DNA of 64,000 nt from Furcasterigmium furcatum (Eukaryota > Ascomycota > Sordariomycetes > Glomerellales > Plectosphaerellaceae): positions 620,001 to 684,000 of the forward strand of contig BCIA01000002.1 in assembly GCA_001599815.1 (NCBI GenBank). Reading direction: 5' to 3'. Made by a program: the position numbers and the translations under genes. Within the stretch, counting starts at the first letter, position 1; every line of letters begins with the position of its first letter. The notes beneath the pieces were generated by a model, which worked only from the letters and a program-made list of their open reading frames with translations, ran no database searches and was not told the DNA's origin. Below, piece by piece: positions 19,322-30,312 of the stretch.

Positions 19322-20569
19322 ATGGGTGATCGTCGCCACCTGGAGCACCGCCCGGTGCAGACGAGCGCGGTCTACGTCCTGAAGAAGTCCAAGGTCAACG
19401 CCGCACCGCCCCCTTCGCCCCCCTCGCCGCCCCAGGAGTTATGCGAGTCGGTCGAGTCGCTCAGCATCGCCGGCGATGCCCTCGCGCGAGCAGCAGCGCT
19501 CAAGACATCATCACGGCTGCACACGGCCGTCCATGTGCTGAACACCGAGGCCCACGCCCTGCGCGCCGTCACCCACCTCTACGAGACTGACCCGATCGCC
19601 CGGGACGGGTTCAACCGCACCGTGGAGGCCATCGCCCGGCACAAGGGCGAGAGGGGGAAGCTCGTGGTCACCGGCGTCGGCAAATCGGGGCACATCGCGA
19701 ACAAGCTCACGGCCACCTTCAACAGTCTCTCCGTCCCGACCGTCTTCCTGAACCCCCTGGACGCCCTGCACGGCGACCTCGGCATTGTCGGCGCCGACGA
19801 CACGCTCATGCTCATCACCTTCTCCGGCAAGACCACCGAGCTCCTCAGCCTCGTCCCGCACATCGAGCGCGTCTCGACCCTCATCTTGCTGACGGGCCAC
19901 ACGAGGGCCGACGCCTGCGCCTTCACGAAAGCCCGGCCCGACACCATCCTGCTGCCGGCCCCCGTCCACGAGAGCGAGATGGCCTCCTTCGGCGTCTCGG
20001 CGCCCACGACGTCGACCACCGTCGCCCTGGCCGTGGGCGACGCCGTCGCCATCGCCGCCGCCGAGGAGCTCCACGCGAGCGTCGCCCAGGTCTTCGCGCG
20101 GAACCACCCCGGCGGCGCCATCGGCGCCTCCTTCCGGCGGCAGGGCCCGGACACCATCAAGGACCTGGCGGTGCTGTGGGCCGACATCCCCGACGTCCTC
20201 GACCCGGAGGGCAGGGCGTCCGACGTCCTGAAGGCCGGCTTCGATTCCCCCGTCAGATGGGTGCGCGCGGGGGACGAGGTCGCCTCCCCCAGCCGGATCC
20301 GACGGCTGTGCGCCGCCGGGGCCGAGGAGATGAGCAGGCGCGCCGCGGACGTCGAGGGGCTGCTCGTCACCAGGCACGAGATGCTGTCCATCTGCGCCGG
20401 GACGAGCGTGCGGAGGGCGGTGGACTTTGTGCGAAGCGTCAGCGGGGTGACGGCGGCTGACGAGGAGGAGGGCGTCTGCGGGCCAGACTCCGTGTTAGCG
20501 GTCCTGGAGAAGGGAGAGATTGTAGGCGTCATTGAGGTCGGAGAGCTCTTGCAAGGGCATGGGGCATGA
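19322..20569 (+). CDS. KpsF/GutQ-like SIS-domain sugar-phosphate isomerase
   Basis: Single exon, 415 residues. After a Pro-rich, probably disordered start (PPPSPPSPPQ), the SIS domain runs from about residue 75 to 270. It shows VVTGVGKSGHIANKL (about 115-129), FLNPLDALHGDLG (142-154), TFSGKTTEL (166-174) and HPGGAIG near 265, the exact motif series of bacterial arabinose-5-phosphate isomerases (KpsF, GutQ, KdsD). In these enzymes the histidines in the first two motifs act in the ribulose-5-P to arabinose-5-P interconversion. The C-terminal part, about 275-415, is where bacterial proteins have two CBS domains. Here it is diverged, with only SVLAVLEKGEIVGVIEVGEL resembling one. Fungi lack LPS, so the product's use is unknown. 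The isomerase family call is firm, the substrate is not. Confidence 0.88.
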   Translation: MGDRRHLEHRPVQTSAVYVLKKSKVNAAPPPSPPSPPQELCESVESLSIAGDALARAAALKTSSRLHTAVHVLNTEAHALRAVTHLYETDPIARDGFNRTVEAIARHKGERGKLVVTGVGKSGHIANKLTATFNSLSVPTVFLNPLDALHGDLGIVGADDTLMLITFSGKTTELLSLVPHIERVSTLILLTGHTRADACAFTKARPDTILLPAPVHESEMASFGVSAPTTSTTVALAVGDAVAIAAAEELHASVAQVFARNHPGGAIGASFRRQGPDTIKDLAVLWADIPDVLDPEGRASDVLKAGFDSPVRWVRAGDEVASPSRIRRLCAAGAEEMSRRAADVEGLLVTRHEMLSICAGTSVRRAVDFVRSVSGVTAADEEEGVCGPDSVLAVLEKGEIVGVIEVGELLQGHGA

Positions 20570-22479
20570 CGCGTGCCCGGACGCCGGAGTGATATTTGGT
20601 CGGAGTTAGCCATCATTGGATTTGAGGCACGATAGCATGATGAGCCTGAATATTGGCAGATAGACCGACTGACCCTAAGGGGTCATTGGCGGGCTCACGA
20701 ACTTGAGCATGAGTAGGGGATTATGAGACGCTCTAGCCGAGCAGTAGACATTTGGGATACCGGCGCAACACGAAACCACAGCCAGCATCGTCTTGGCTTG
20801 CATTTTGAGGCATACGAAGCATCCGTCCGAACTCGGTGAACGCGCGTCGCTGTTGAGGCCTCTGGGAGGACGGATGTTCTCATTATACATCACATCCGTG
20901 GCACAGTCGCCGGTCCGGCCCCTGGCGGACGATCGCCAAGGGACCACAACACGCGGGGAAAGGAACACGGCAGGCAGCAGCATAAGCTTAAGTGAAAATG
21001 CACGAGAAGCTTGCTCCGGTGCGACGGCTCCGTCGTGAAACGAAACAAACAGAGACGAGTCTCTTGGCGTGTACTACAAATAGGACGGTCAATTCATGGC
21101 CGCCACCGCGACCCAATGGAGCCAGGAGATGTGCGAAGCGATAGCCCTTCTGGGACGATCGGGGACATCTCTTGGCAAAGTCGGGTTCGCAGCCGGGGTC
21201 GCGTCACTCACTGAGGCTGTGAGCTTGGGATGGCCGCCAGGGCCAATGAGGTTTGACAGCGGGCTCCAAGGACGCGCATTCTGTGGAGGGAGTCGAGTAG
21301 TCCAAGACGTCGAAGGATGGGCGGGAGCAAGGCGCAAGAGCTAGAAGGCGAGCAGAAGACGCGGCCTCTTGTTTCATCCCAGGCTCGACCCGAGGAGAAA
21401 TGGGAGATGGCCGACGCGAAAATGCGAAAAGTGGAAGGTTGGGTAATTCGATCGAGGGAGTGAGCATCAGGGGTTTGGCAGTTCCAAGGTCGGACAACTG
21501 CCCACGAGGGGCCCACTAATAAGGTTGGGACTTACACGGGCTGACAGCTGGTGGTCTTGAGCGTCTTCCTTATCGTCAAAAGGAAATGAGACCTGGGCCA
21601 GGCACTGGCCAAAGAGAAAGATGCCCTTGCGAATCTGCGATTCCCATCATCTGTAACCGGTCGACGAGGCGGGATGCGACGCAAGGATGACGGGCATTGC
21701 CAGTGGGGAGCCCCTGGGGCCAGGCGCTGTCAGGGCGCCAGGGCTCGAGCACGGGCACGCGTCCCCTGTCTCTCCCTTCGCATCCCCTGTAAGCTGGCCC
21801 TGGCAGTGCGACCCTGGCCCCTGTCCAGCATCCAACCAGCGCGCCAGCCTCCCGCATTTTGGGTTCGCGTTCCACCGGGAAGGCTCTGGGAGTGGACCAG
21901 CCACACGAATTCCGAAGCTTGAGCCTTGGCTGAGCCCCTCGACGGCGGGGCCCGGCACCGCTGGTGCCCCATGCACTGCAACAGTCTCCCAGCCTGCCTG
22001 CTTTTGGTCACAGCAAAACATCGCTAGCCCGTACATCATCCTCCATCATTCCAGACCACGACGCCCTCGCCCTCTTTCTCTCCTTCTCTCTTCCCCTCAG
22101 CCGCTCGCACGCACAGCACCCTGCTCCCCCACCGGACGTCCTCTCCTTCGCCTGGCTCTGGGATCGCAAATGTCGTCAGAATAACAAGGCTGTCTTCACT
22201 CTCTCCATCCCTCTTTCCCGCGCCATCTATCGTCCTTCTCCATCCTGGGTTTGTTTTGTTTCACTCATCTCCATGATACCCCTCCGCGCCAACCCAGCAA
22301 CCGGCACATTGTCTTTTTGAACAAAGAAACGACTCGGGCACCTCGACCACAATCCATTATAGCTCGCTCCAGCCCGCATTTGCGCTTTCGGGCTTCTGGA
22401 CAGCTCCCGTTACACACAGCCAGCGCAGCCTGATCCTGTCCGTGATACACATCGGCCACCACTCACTTCAGCCGCAAAC
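20570..22479. other. Intergenic, long upstream region of the C2-domain gene
   Basis: 1.9 kb without a recognised gene. From about 22050 to 22480 the plus strand is rich in C/T tracts and CTCCC/CCAT words, the pattern of a long fungal promoter plus 5' UTR. Direct ATG-led frames are short. Open frames on both strands at 21570-22040 have no motifs. Confidence 0.5.
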
Positions 22480-25319
22480 ATGCTTTCCAAACCCAGAAAC
22501 CCCATGCAGGGGGCCCATACGGCGGGCATCTTTGCCGACATGACCGTCGATGGCCCGGAGATCGGCACCCTCGTCGCCATCGTCGACCGCGCCAAGAACC
22601 TGCCGAACCGCAAGACAATCGGAAAGCAGGATCCCTACTGCGCAGCTCGCCTCGGAAAGGAGGCAAAGAAGACCACCACCGACATCCGTGGTGGACAGAC
22701 TCCCAAGTGGTAAGCTTGCTAATTGCCCCCTCCCACCGTAACCACCCCGACCTACGTACGTACTTACACCGGACCAGGGATCAGGAGCTCCGCTTCACGG
22801 CTCGCGAATCCCCCGACTACTACCAGCTCAAGGTGTCGGTATTCAATGACGACAAGAGGACGGACCTTATTGGGGAAGCCTGGATCGACTTGAGAGACAT
22901 CATTATTTCCGGCGGTGGCCAGAGTGACCAGTGGCACACCCTGACGTGCAAGGGCAAATACGCCGGCGAGGTTCGCATGGAGATCACATACTACGACTCT
23001 CGACCAAAGCCCGACAAGCCCGCCGCCAAGCCCAAGCCAGTACCCTCCGACGCTGATGGCCAGCGGCAGTCGAGGACACCCGTCAAGAGGCGTCCGCTTC
23101 CCTCCGACCCTGTGACAGGCGAGGCACCCCCTCCTCCAGTGTCAGCTCCCGAACATGCCTCGACACCTCCCAGGGCTCTGCCCAAGGGGCCGGTTGGCTA
23201 CATTCCCAACCAGTCGCCTTTGCAGTCCGTCGAATACAACACCCCTCCGCCACATCGCCATCATCCCCAGGACTCCTTCGGCCACTCGCCGCAGTCGATG
23301 CCTCCTCAGCCCTCTTACGCCACCCCGTCGGGTCGCCAGGACATGTCCACCCCGCACACGCCCCAGTCGACTGACCGCTACGATAGCTATTCTGGCCGCT
23401 ACGACGACAGAGACTACAGTCCGAGGCACCAGCCCCAGCCGTCCTATGACAGGCGGGAATCTCGGGGCCATTATTCCCATCCATCTGATCAGTTTGCTGA
23501 CGGCTCTCCCGTGGATCACTTTCGACAAGAGCTGCCAGACGATGATGAGACGCCGCCCCCACCACCTGTCCACCGCAGCAGGCACAATAGCAGTGTGACC
23601 GCGCAGGACATGATGGTGCGAACTTCATTCGAGACGCCCCCGAAGAATGTGTCGCCCATGCGCCATGATATTCTCAAGCAGGAAGCTCATCGCCGTGCCC
23701 CGTCGTACCCTGGCCGTCCATCATACAGGCCTTACGACTCGGCTCCTGCAGTCGCGGCCCCGGTATCGCCTTTGGATGATCAGTTCCATCAGCCATCGCC
23801 TCCTCGACATCATTCCTATGACAATGGCTATGATCCTCACAGGTCAATGCAGCCAACTGTTGAGGACGTGCCGGAGTCTCCCACCCCTATCGTCAACCAG
23901 TCCCAGGTGGTCTCTCGGGTGTCGCGGCATGAGGAACCCGGCTTTGAGCACGGTGCCTACGACAACGTACCAACGCCAGCTCCTCTCAACTTGGGAGGAA
24001 GGGGCAGCGCACATTCCGATCGCTACAGCACGTCGCCGCAGCCGAGATATCAGGGGCAAGACGAATATGGGCGGCAGCCAAACGTCTCGCCGTTGTCTCT
24101 TCGAGAATATGGTCACAGCCCTGCTGAGGTCTCCCAAGCCTCCCATAGCAGCCAGGGTTACCATTCGGACACGAGAAGCGAGCTACAGGGCACTGAGATT
24201 CAGGTGTACGGAATGCCGGCCGTGCCTCCATCGCTGGTTCCCGGTGTTGATCCGGTCTTGGCTCAGGAGGTCTCTGATCGGATCCACGAGGAACGACGAC
24301 TGGCGCAGCGGCGCTACACAGCCCAGAACATCACGACGCCAACTCGCGGCAGGCAGTCCAATGATGCCCATTACGGCGGTTATGGAGGGTCCCCTCAGGC
24401 TCAGGCGCCCCCTCAGTCGTATGATAGGGCTGTCGTCACATACTCGGGCAGCCCGTCGCACGGTGGCCAGCTGGTGAAGGCGAGGTCTGTGTCTCCGATC
24501 CCGCCGCCGAATCACAACCACACCATCAAGCGCAAGTCGGTCAGCCCCGCGCCTCCTCCACAGGATGGCACCGAAGGCGGTCGGCGTCTGTCGGGCATCC
24601 CCTTTGGTCCGGACTCGTATGACATGCTCAATCCTTCGCTCGTGGGTGAGAAGGAGTCCAAGCCGGACCCGGATGCGAAGATCATCACTCATGACGGGCG
24701 AGAGATTGACCCGTCAGACCACCTGCCCATGGACACCTGGGCCCCCGAGCCGGAACAGAAACACTCCAAGAACCCGAGCCCAGAGTCGACCAGGCAGAGG
24801 CCTGCAGGAGCTCAGCCCATGCCCCCGACTGGACGGAGACCCCTGCGTGTCGCCGGACGGCCTCACTCGCAGTCTGCGGCACCGGCGCCTTCGTCAAGCT
24901 ACGGCCATCCGGAGGAAGCGCCCGCTCCCGCGAGCGGCGGCAGGAACAGGCTGCAGAAGAAGGCTCATCGTCAGTCTGCCCATCCAGCTCCTGCGCCCGC
25001 CGGCTCGAGCCCGCTGGCGCCAAACACGTCCTACAACTACCAGGACAACGGAAGCGGTTTCACCCCGCCTCGGCTGCCGCGTGCGAGCACCTGGGACTAC
25101 CCCAACGAGAACCACGCGCCTCAGTACGGTAGCTCTCCCACCGCTCCGCGCGGCATGGGTCCCCCTGTCCCGGCCAAGGTCCCACTGCCCATCATGAGTG
25201 GCGGCCTAGGACCGAGTGGCGGAGGCCAGGGCGGCGGCCAGGACTGGGCTCTGATGCAGGAGATGAGCCGCATCGACATTGGAGCTGGCCGCTCGAGGCG
25301 GCATGGTGGTGGCTACTAA
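22480..25319 (+). CDS. C2-domain cytokinesis protein, Inn1/Fic1-like
   Basis: Two exons: 22480-22709 and 22778-25319, giving 923 residues. An N-terminal C2 domain (about 24-150) begins IGTLVAIVDRAKNLPNRKTI, continues GKQDPYCAARLGKEAKKTTT, and after the intron WDQELRFTARESPDYYQLKV; it ends near MEITYYDSRPK. The remaining 770 residues are Pro/Ser/Gln/His-rich, with many PxxP motifs (PPPPVHRSR, RRPLPSDP) able to bind SH3 domains. This layout is that of yeast Inn1 and fission yeast Fic1. These link the actomyosin ring to septum synthesis by binding SH3 proteins (Hof1/Cdc15, Cyk3). Septal localisation in hyphae is inferred. The intron (68 nt) splits the Trp codon of TPKW-DQE. It could instead be a more general fungal C2 protein. 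Confidence 0.82.
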
Positions 25320-25800
25320 GCCATGTGTTTGAAAAAGGCATGGCACGCTTGACGTCCTTGAAGTAAACGCACACGATGTATGTATAGATGAGTGCTCTTT
25401 TGGTGTTCAGGGGTGTTTGGGTATTTTGTTTTTTCTCGCCGCCATCGTGCGCCTGCATGGGACAGCCCTGGGGAAAGATACCATTTGAAAACAGGAAAGG
25501 TAAGGAACGGAAGGATCCGGCTGGTCAGGATGTAATGGTCGGGCTACCATAGAGGGAATACTCTCCTAGAAACGGAGTTTTGCATCAAGATTATATCTTA
25601 CCAGCTCTTCATCTCGTGTCGTCCGTTCCGTGTCTGAACAAAGATAGAACGTGGCATCAGTGGTTGTCAAGCAGATGTATGTATCAACAAGGTGTCTGTT
25701 CAATATCTCTATAAGATACAGGGTCCGTTTTGATATCCTCACCCCCAACGCCTCGCAATGCAGAAATACAGAAAATCACAGCCTTCCTTTGGCCTAGGCC
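25320..25800. other. Convergent 3' region
   Basis: About 480 bp between two convergent genes. It is A/T-richer than its surroundings and holds both 3' UTRs. No gene seen. Confidence 0.5.
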
Positions 25801-27480
25801 TCAGACGGCACCCAGGATGAGCCCGTCGACCATGCCGCTCGTCTCGCAGGCGGCCTTTGCCTTTTCCACCTCGCCCAGGACGCGCTTGCGCAGCGTCTTG
25901 AAGCCGTGGGCCAGCTCGGCGCTGCCGCCGGCGTACTCGGCGTACAGCTCGATGACGTGGATGCCGACCTCGACGCAGACGGAGACGTAGCGCGGGTCGA
26001 CGACGTGGGCGGCGACCCAGGCGAGGACGGGCTGGACGGAGCGCTCGTCGCGGCCCTCGAGGGCGGTGCGGACGGCGCTGCGGTGGCGCAGGGCGAGGAG
26101 AAGGGTGAGGACCTCGATGGGGGGCGCGGGGTCGGGGACGGCCTTGGCCTTGACGGGCATCGCCTGGGCCTTCTTATCGGCGCCCTTTGCGAAGCCGGCG
26201 GGGTCGAGGACGCGGTCGAGGGCGCGGGCGTAGAGGCCGTGGCGGACGTCGCGCTGCCAGGGGGACTCCTGGCGGCGGGACTCGCGGGGCTCCTGGGCGA
26301 TGACGACGTCGGCGGACTCGCCGGCGAGGTCGAGGCGCTTGGAGGCGGCGACGCGGCGCTTGCGCTTGGAGATGCGGGCGTCGTGGGTGTCGAGAGTGCC
26401 GGCGAGGAGGGCGGACATCTCGCGCTCGCGCTCGCGCTGGCGGGTGGCCTCGGCGCCGGTGAGGCGGGTGCGGATGCTGAGGACGCCGGACTGCATGCCG
26501 ACGAGGAGGTGGCGGTCGTTGGCGGAGGAGGACCTGTCCGCGAGGGAGGAGGTGGGGTCGGAGGAGGCGGCGAGGACGCGGACGGAGAGGATCGGGGACT
26601 GGTACTTTGTCGTGGAGACGACGTTCCAGCCGGTGGTCTCGAAGACCTTGACGTGGCCGTCGAGGCCGCCGGAGACGAGGCGCTCGCCGCCGGAGGCGAG
26701 GGAGAGCGAGGTCACGGTCTTTTGGTGGTTCGTCATCTGCTGCACGGGGCGGGCGGCCACGAGGTCGAGGACGGAGATGGCGTTGCCCGCGGCGGCGAGG
26801 ACGGTGGTGCCGGAGGGCATGGGAAGCACGTCCTCGACGGGCGCGGCATGCTTGAAGGTCATGGCCGCCTGGCTGGTCCCTATCCTGGGATCCCACAGGC
26901 GGACTGTGGAGTCGTAGCTGCCGGACACGAGCAGGTTGGCCGTCGAGCCGGGCATGAAGTCGGCGCTTCGTACATAGTCCTGGTGGCCGACAAACGTCTG
27001 CGTGGGGTCGTTGCTCGTGAGGTCCCAGAGGCGGACGGTCTTGTCGTCGGAGGCGCTCAGCAGATTCGTGAGCTGCATGCGGGAGAACTTTGTCGTCCAC
27101 ACGGGCTGCTTGTGCGTCATCCACGTCTTGAGGATGGCTCGCGAGTTGACGTCGAAGACCTGCACACGACCTGTGTCCTCTCCCGCGACGATGACTTTGC
27201 CATCTCTCCTGATATCACCACAGCGGGCAACGTCTGCAAATCGGGTGACCGTCTTCTCGAGCTTTCTTGTCCGCACGGAGTAGATCTGGACGCGGGTGCC
27301 CGTCGTCACGGCGAAGTGGCCGTCTCCTGAGGCATCGCTAATATGGGTGATGGGATAGGACGTCGGTGATGGAATCTGGAGCTGGTTCTTGAAGGATTTC
27401 CAGTAGCGCTGCTCGGCGGTAATGGGCGAGGGGCCAGCGGGGAGCTTGACCTGCGCGAGGGGTCCCACAGGCGCCGCCAT
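25801..27480 (-). CDS. utp15: U3 snoRNP WD40 protein Utp15
   Basis: Single exon, 559 residues from the ATG at 27480 (the frame extends upstream only through a TTG). It is a t-UTP/UtpA component of the small-subunit processome in the nucleolus, needed for early 18S rRNA maturation and rDNA transcription. The first 45 residues include the family opening AEQRYWKSFKNQLQIPSPTS. WD40 repeats run from about 48 to 325 with clear SASDDKTVRLWDL, VSGSYDSTVRLWDPR and VSGGLDGHVKVFET blades. The C-terminal UTP15 domain (about 375-540) carries RHGLYARALDRVLDP and LLLALRHRSAVRTALEGRDE. A very high GC at third positions yields a long antisense frame over the gene, which is a composition artefact. Confidence 0.93.
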   Translation of the reverse strand: MAAPVGPLAQVKLPAGPSPITAEQRYWKSFKNQLQIPSPTSYPITHISDASGDGHFAVTTGTRVQIYSVRTRKLEKTVTRFADVARCGDIRRDGKVIVAGEDTGRVQVFDVNSRAILKTWMTHKQPVWTTKFSRMQLTNLLSASDDKTVRLWDLTSNDPTQTFVGHQDYVRSADFMPGSTANLLVSGSYDSTVRLWDPRIGTSQAAMTFKHAAPVEDVLPMPSGTTVLAAAGNAISVLDLVAARPVQQMTNHQKTVTSLSLASGGERLVSGGLDGHVKVFETTGWNVVSTTKYQSPILSVRVLAASSDPTSSLADRSSSANDRHLLVGMQSGVLSIRTRLTGAEATRQREREREMSALLAGTLDTHDARISKRKRRVAASKRLDLAGESADVVIAQEPRESRRQESPWQRDVRHGLYARALDRVLDPAGFAKGADKKAQAMPVKAKAVPDPAPPIEVLTLLLALRHRSAVRTALEGRDERSVQPVLAWVAAHVVDPRYVSVCVEVGIHVIELYAEYAGGSAELAHGFKTLRKRVLGEVEKAKAACETSGMVDGLILGAV

Positions 27481-29737
27481 TGTCAAGAGTCTCGGGAAGT
27501 GGTCGGTGTCGAGGTGCTGTCGTGGTGGTTTGCGTGCGACTTGGTGTTTCTCGTCGGTGCTATGGGAAGAATTTCAGAATTTCTTCAATGCGCTAACCGT
27601 AACGGGATAGTCTGGGTTGCGATAAGACGATAAGACGTCGAGGAAAATTGCGGGGTTCTGCCGTTACCTCGCCAACCACTTTCACCACCCGTCCAGCATC
27701 GCCGGCCAGAAGAACAGCAGCTATCTACGAAGCCCGAACGAAGTACGGAAGCCGACCGGATTGTAGATTTCATCGGTGCTGAATCGATTCCTGTGTAGCG
27801 ACAATCCTCACACGCTTCTCATTTGGCTCTGCTGCACATAGGAGACCGTCCAGACTTGAAGCGCGTTTGATGCTCTCAACTTGCATTGCAATGCTTGTAG
27901 CGAGCGCTGAGGGGGTTGTGGCAGCAATGCCATGCGCCGCAGGTAAACCGCGGGATCAGAAGACTCTCGAAAAGAAAATTGTTCAAGCCACCACCACCCG
28001 TGTCTACGCCATGGCTGTGTCGCCCGTCAGGGAACTCAGACTCCTCCAAGGACGATGTAGTCCTAGGTTCATCGAATCGGTCACACTAGACTTCTCAGAA
28101 GCGCCTACACACCTTCCCGCCGAATACATATCTAGGGGTGCTGCTGGAAATCATTCCCGGTGTTACGCAGAACGAGCTCACACTGCAACTACAGGACCAG
28201 CGACGACGTCGGAGGGGACCGAGTTCTTGCGATTGGCAAATATCAGTGGCGAGGACGGAGCGAGGAAGAAAATGTCTGTAGCCTGATGTCATTCGATGTT
28301 GTCTCATCAATTTGCAAGCCTGCCAGTGCTCAGGAGTTCATGGGTCGATCCTTGCCAGAGTGACTGCTCTGTGTGAGTCGACGTGAAACGGATCTGAAGA
28401 GCCCCTGATGTACGGGTGGCTTGGTGCCTGCATTCCAGCAGGGGCTGGTCAGTGGAGGAGAGGACGAGTAGATCAACGGGGGCAGACCACTCAGGTCAGC
28501 GTCCCGACTTGACCGTGGTTGTTCGTGACTGTCGATCATCTGTGACACTCTGGAGGTATGAAATCATCAGCGGCCAGCAGAGGGTTGCAGTCAACCCAGC
28601 TTCGTCCGCAGCTCCCACACCCTGTTTGCTCCCCAGCTCCCCAGCTCCCCCATTTCACACGCAGGTGACCGGCGCCAACAGTGTTGGTCAAGTGAACACC
28701 GGGGAGGCGATCCGGTTGGCGGGTGGCTTGCTGCTGGGAGCTGCAGTCAGGGTCGGTCGATATACCGAGTCATTGGTTGACATGGAGGAAAACTGCTGTA
28801 ACACCAGCAACAACTGAACCTACCAGAGTTCGTTGAGCGTACAGGGGTGGAGGCATGGAACAGACTGGCATTCCAGGTTGACAAAGTACTTGTTTGCTAG
28901 CATTGTTCTGGCATTTGAATCCTCTTGCACCCTCTTCGCGATGACGACTGTCTCCTGGACCGTGCTCCTCAGCCTCCATAATTGGGCAGGAAGCGCTTCC
29001 ACACAGGGCTGGCGCACTTTCCAGAAGCCAGCTTCCACACATTCACGATGACTAACACCCGAACTTAGCGGGCGTTGGGCTTGAAGTGTCCCCTGTGGTA
29101 CGGCGCCGGCTCCCTGCAAGCCTGGCCCAGCTCGCTGCTCATTGGTGACGTCGCCTGTAGCCATGCCGGAATAAGCAATCCACGTTCATGCACCAGTGCT
29201 TCCCCGAGAAGAAGACTGGGTGGTATGGCCCCGTGCCTCTTATCATCACCCTGGAGACAGGCAGACTTGGATGACATGGCGAAATACCAGGTTGCCGGCA
29301 TGATTTCGGACCGCCCTCGACGATGGGTGACCCTGGAAACCGGATCAGGGCCTGGTGGTGATGTGCGGGTGAATTGGCCGTTTCCGTCCACGGCAGGCTG
29401 AATGAAGGCTGATGCGCCATTCCGACAGGGCGGCAGGTGTGGATATTTCGGCAGTTTACCTCAGGTCCAGGGAAAAACTGACGAAGGGGGACCCCGCTAT
29501 CTTGGTCCGTTCGATGTGACCCAACGACCGACTGACTTCAACCCATCCCGTCCACTGCAGCAACACCTCACATCACCTCCTCGACCTCCCACCCTCGATC
29601 TTTCCTCCCCGAAAGTCCATCTCTTTCGTCTCGCAATTGTCTCTCTCCTACAAATCAGACCTCGTCTTCATCAGGTCTCTGCTGCCGAATTGCATCACCA
29701 GCACCTCCCGAGCGCATTTCCCCTCCAGCCAGCCACG
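27481..29737. other. Intergenic, divergent promoters of utp15 and igo1
   Basis: 2.3 kb between head-to-head genes without a recognised gene. A tandem CCCCAGCTCCCCAGCTCCCC is seen at about 28630-28650. From about 29530 to 29737 the plus strand becomes C/T- and A-rich (CACATCACCTCCTCG and similar), the probable 5' UTR of igo1. Short open frames at 28820-29160 and 27867-28286 have no motifs. Confidence 0.5.
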
Positions 29738-30312
29738 ATGAACCCCCACCAGAAGAACAAAGTCGACGTCTCGGTAAGCCTCGCTTCCAGTCCCTGCAGA
29801 TAGATAGAATCATCCGACTTGCTTCATTCTGCGTCATCTCCACGCCTTGCAGTCAGCTCGCTAACCGCCAACTCCCTCCACAGTCCCTCTCCCCCGAGGA
29901 GCAGCGCCTCTTCCGTCTCTACGGCAAGCTCCCCTCCCGATCCGACCACTTCGCCAAGCACCTCAAGGACCGCAAATACTTCGACTCGGGCGACTACGCC
30001 ATGTCAAAGGCCGGCAAGGGTGACGGCGTCGACGCCGGTGCCGTCGGCTCCCAGCACCCCGTCCCCGAGAAGATCCCCCACCTCTCCTCCCCCGTCAACG
30101 GCGCCAACAACGCCAACGGCGTCACCAAGCACCACAACAGCATCCAGGGCGGCATCCAGGCCGGAAGCCCCGTCAAGGAGTCCAGCTTCCTCAACCGCGA
30201 GACCAGTGCCGAGGAGCTCGAGCAAGACGGCACCGACAGCGCCGCCCAGCCCCAAGCCCAGGGCACCCCGACCCCGGCGGCCAAGTCCGAGGGCATCCCG
30301 ATCCGGAGATAG
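29738..30312 (+). CDS. igo1: Endosulfine-family PP2A inhibitor Igo1
   Basis: Two exons, 29738-29773 and 29884-30312, giving 154 residues. The conserved block, LSPEEQRLFRLYGKLPSRSD and then KYFDSGDYAMSKAGK, is the Igo/ENSA/ARPP19 signature. Ser47 in FDSGDY is the site that Greatwall/Rim15 kinase phosphorylates. The phosphorylated protein then inhibits PP2A with the B55 subunit, which in yeast drives quiescence entry and protects mRNAs. The first exon gives only MNPHQKNKVDVS; the 110-nt intron separates it from SLSPEEQ. The rest, from about residue 60, is disordered and Asn/Ser/Gln-rich. It has HPVP and SPVNG segments that are also seen in other filamentous fungal Igo proteins. Confidence 0.93.

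Noticed and set aside
20160..20560. Two normal CBS domains in the KpsF-like protein
   Set aside because: Only a weak match in the last 25 residues; the first CBS unit cannot be recognised, so only a diverged region is reported.
25906..27330. 474-codon open frame on the plus strand
   Set aside because: It is an antisense shadow of utp15. The Gly/Asp/Glu/Val-rich product mirrors the third-position GC bias, has no motif, and the minus-strand WD40 protein explains the DNA.
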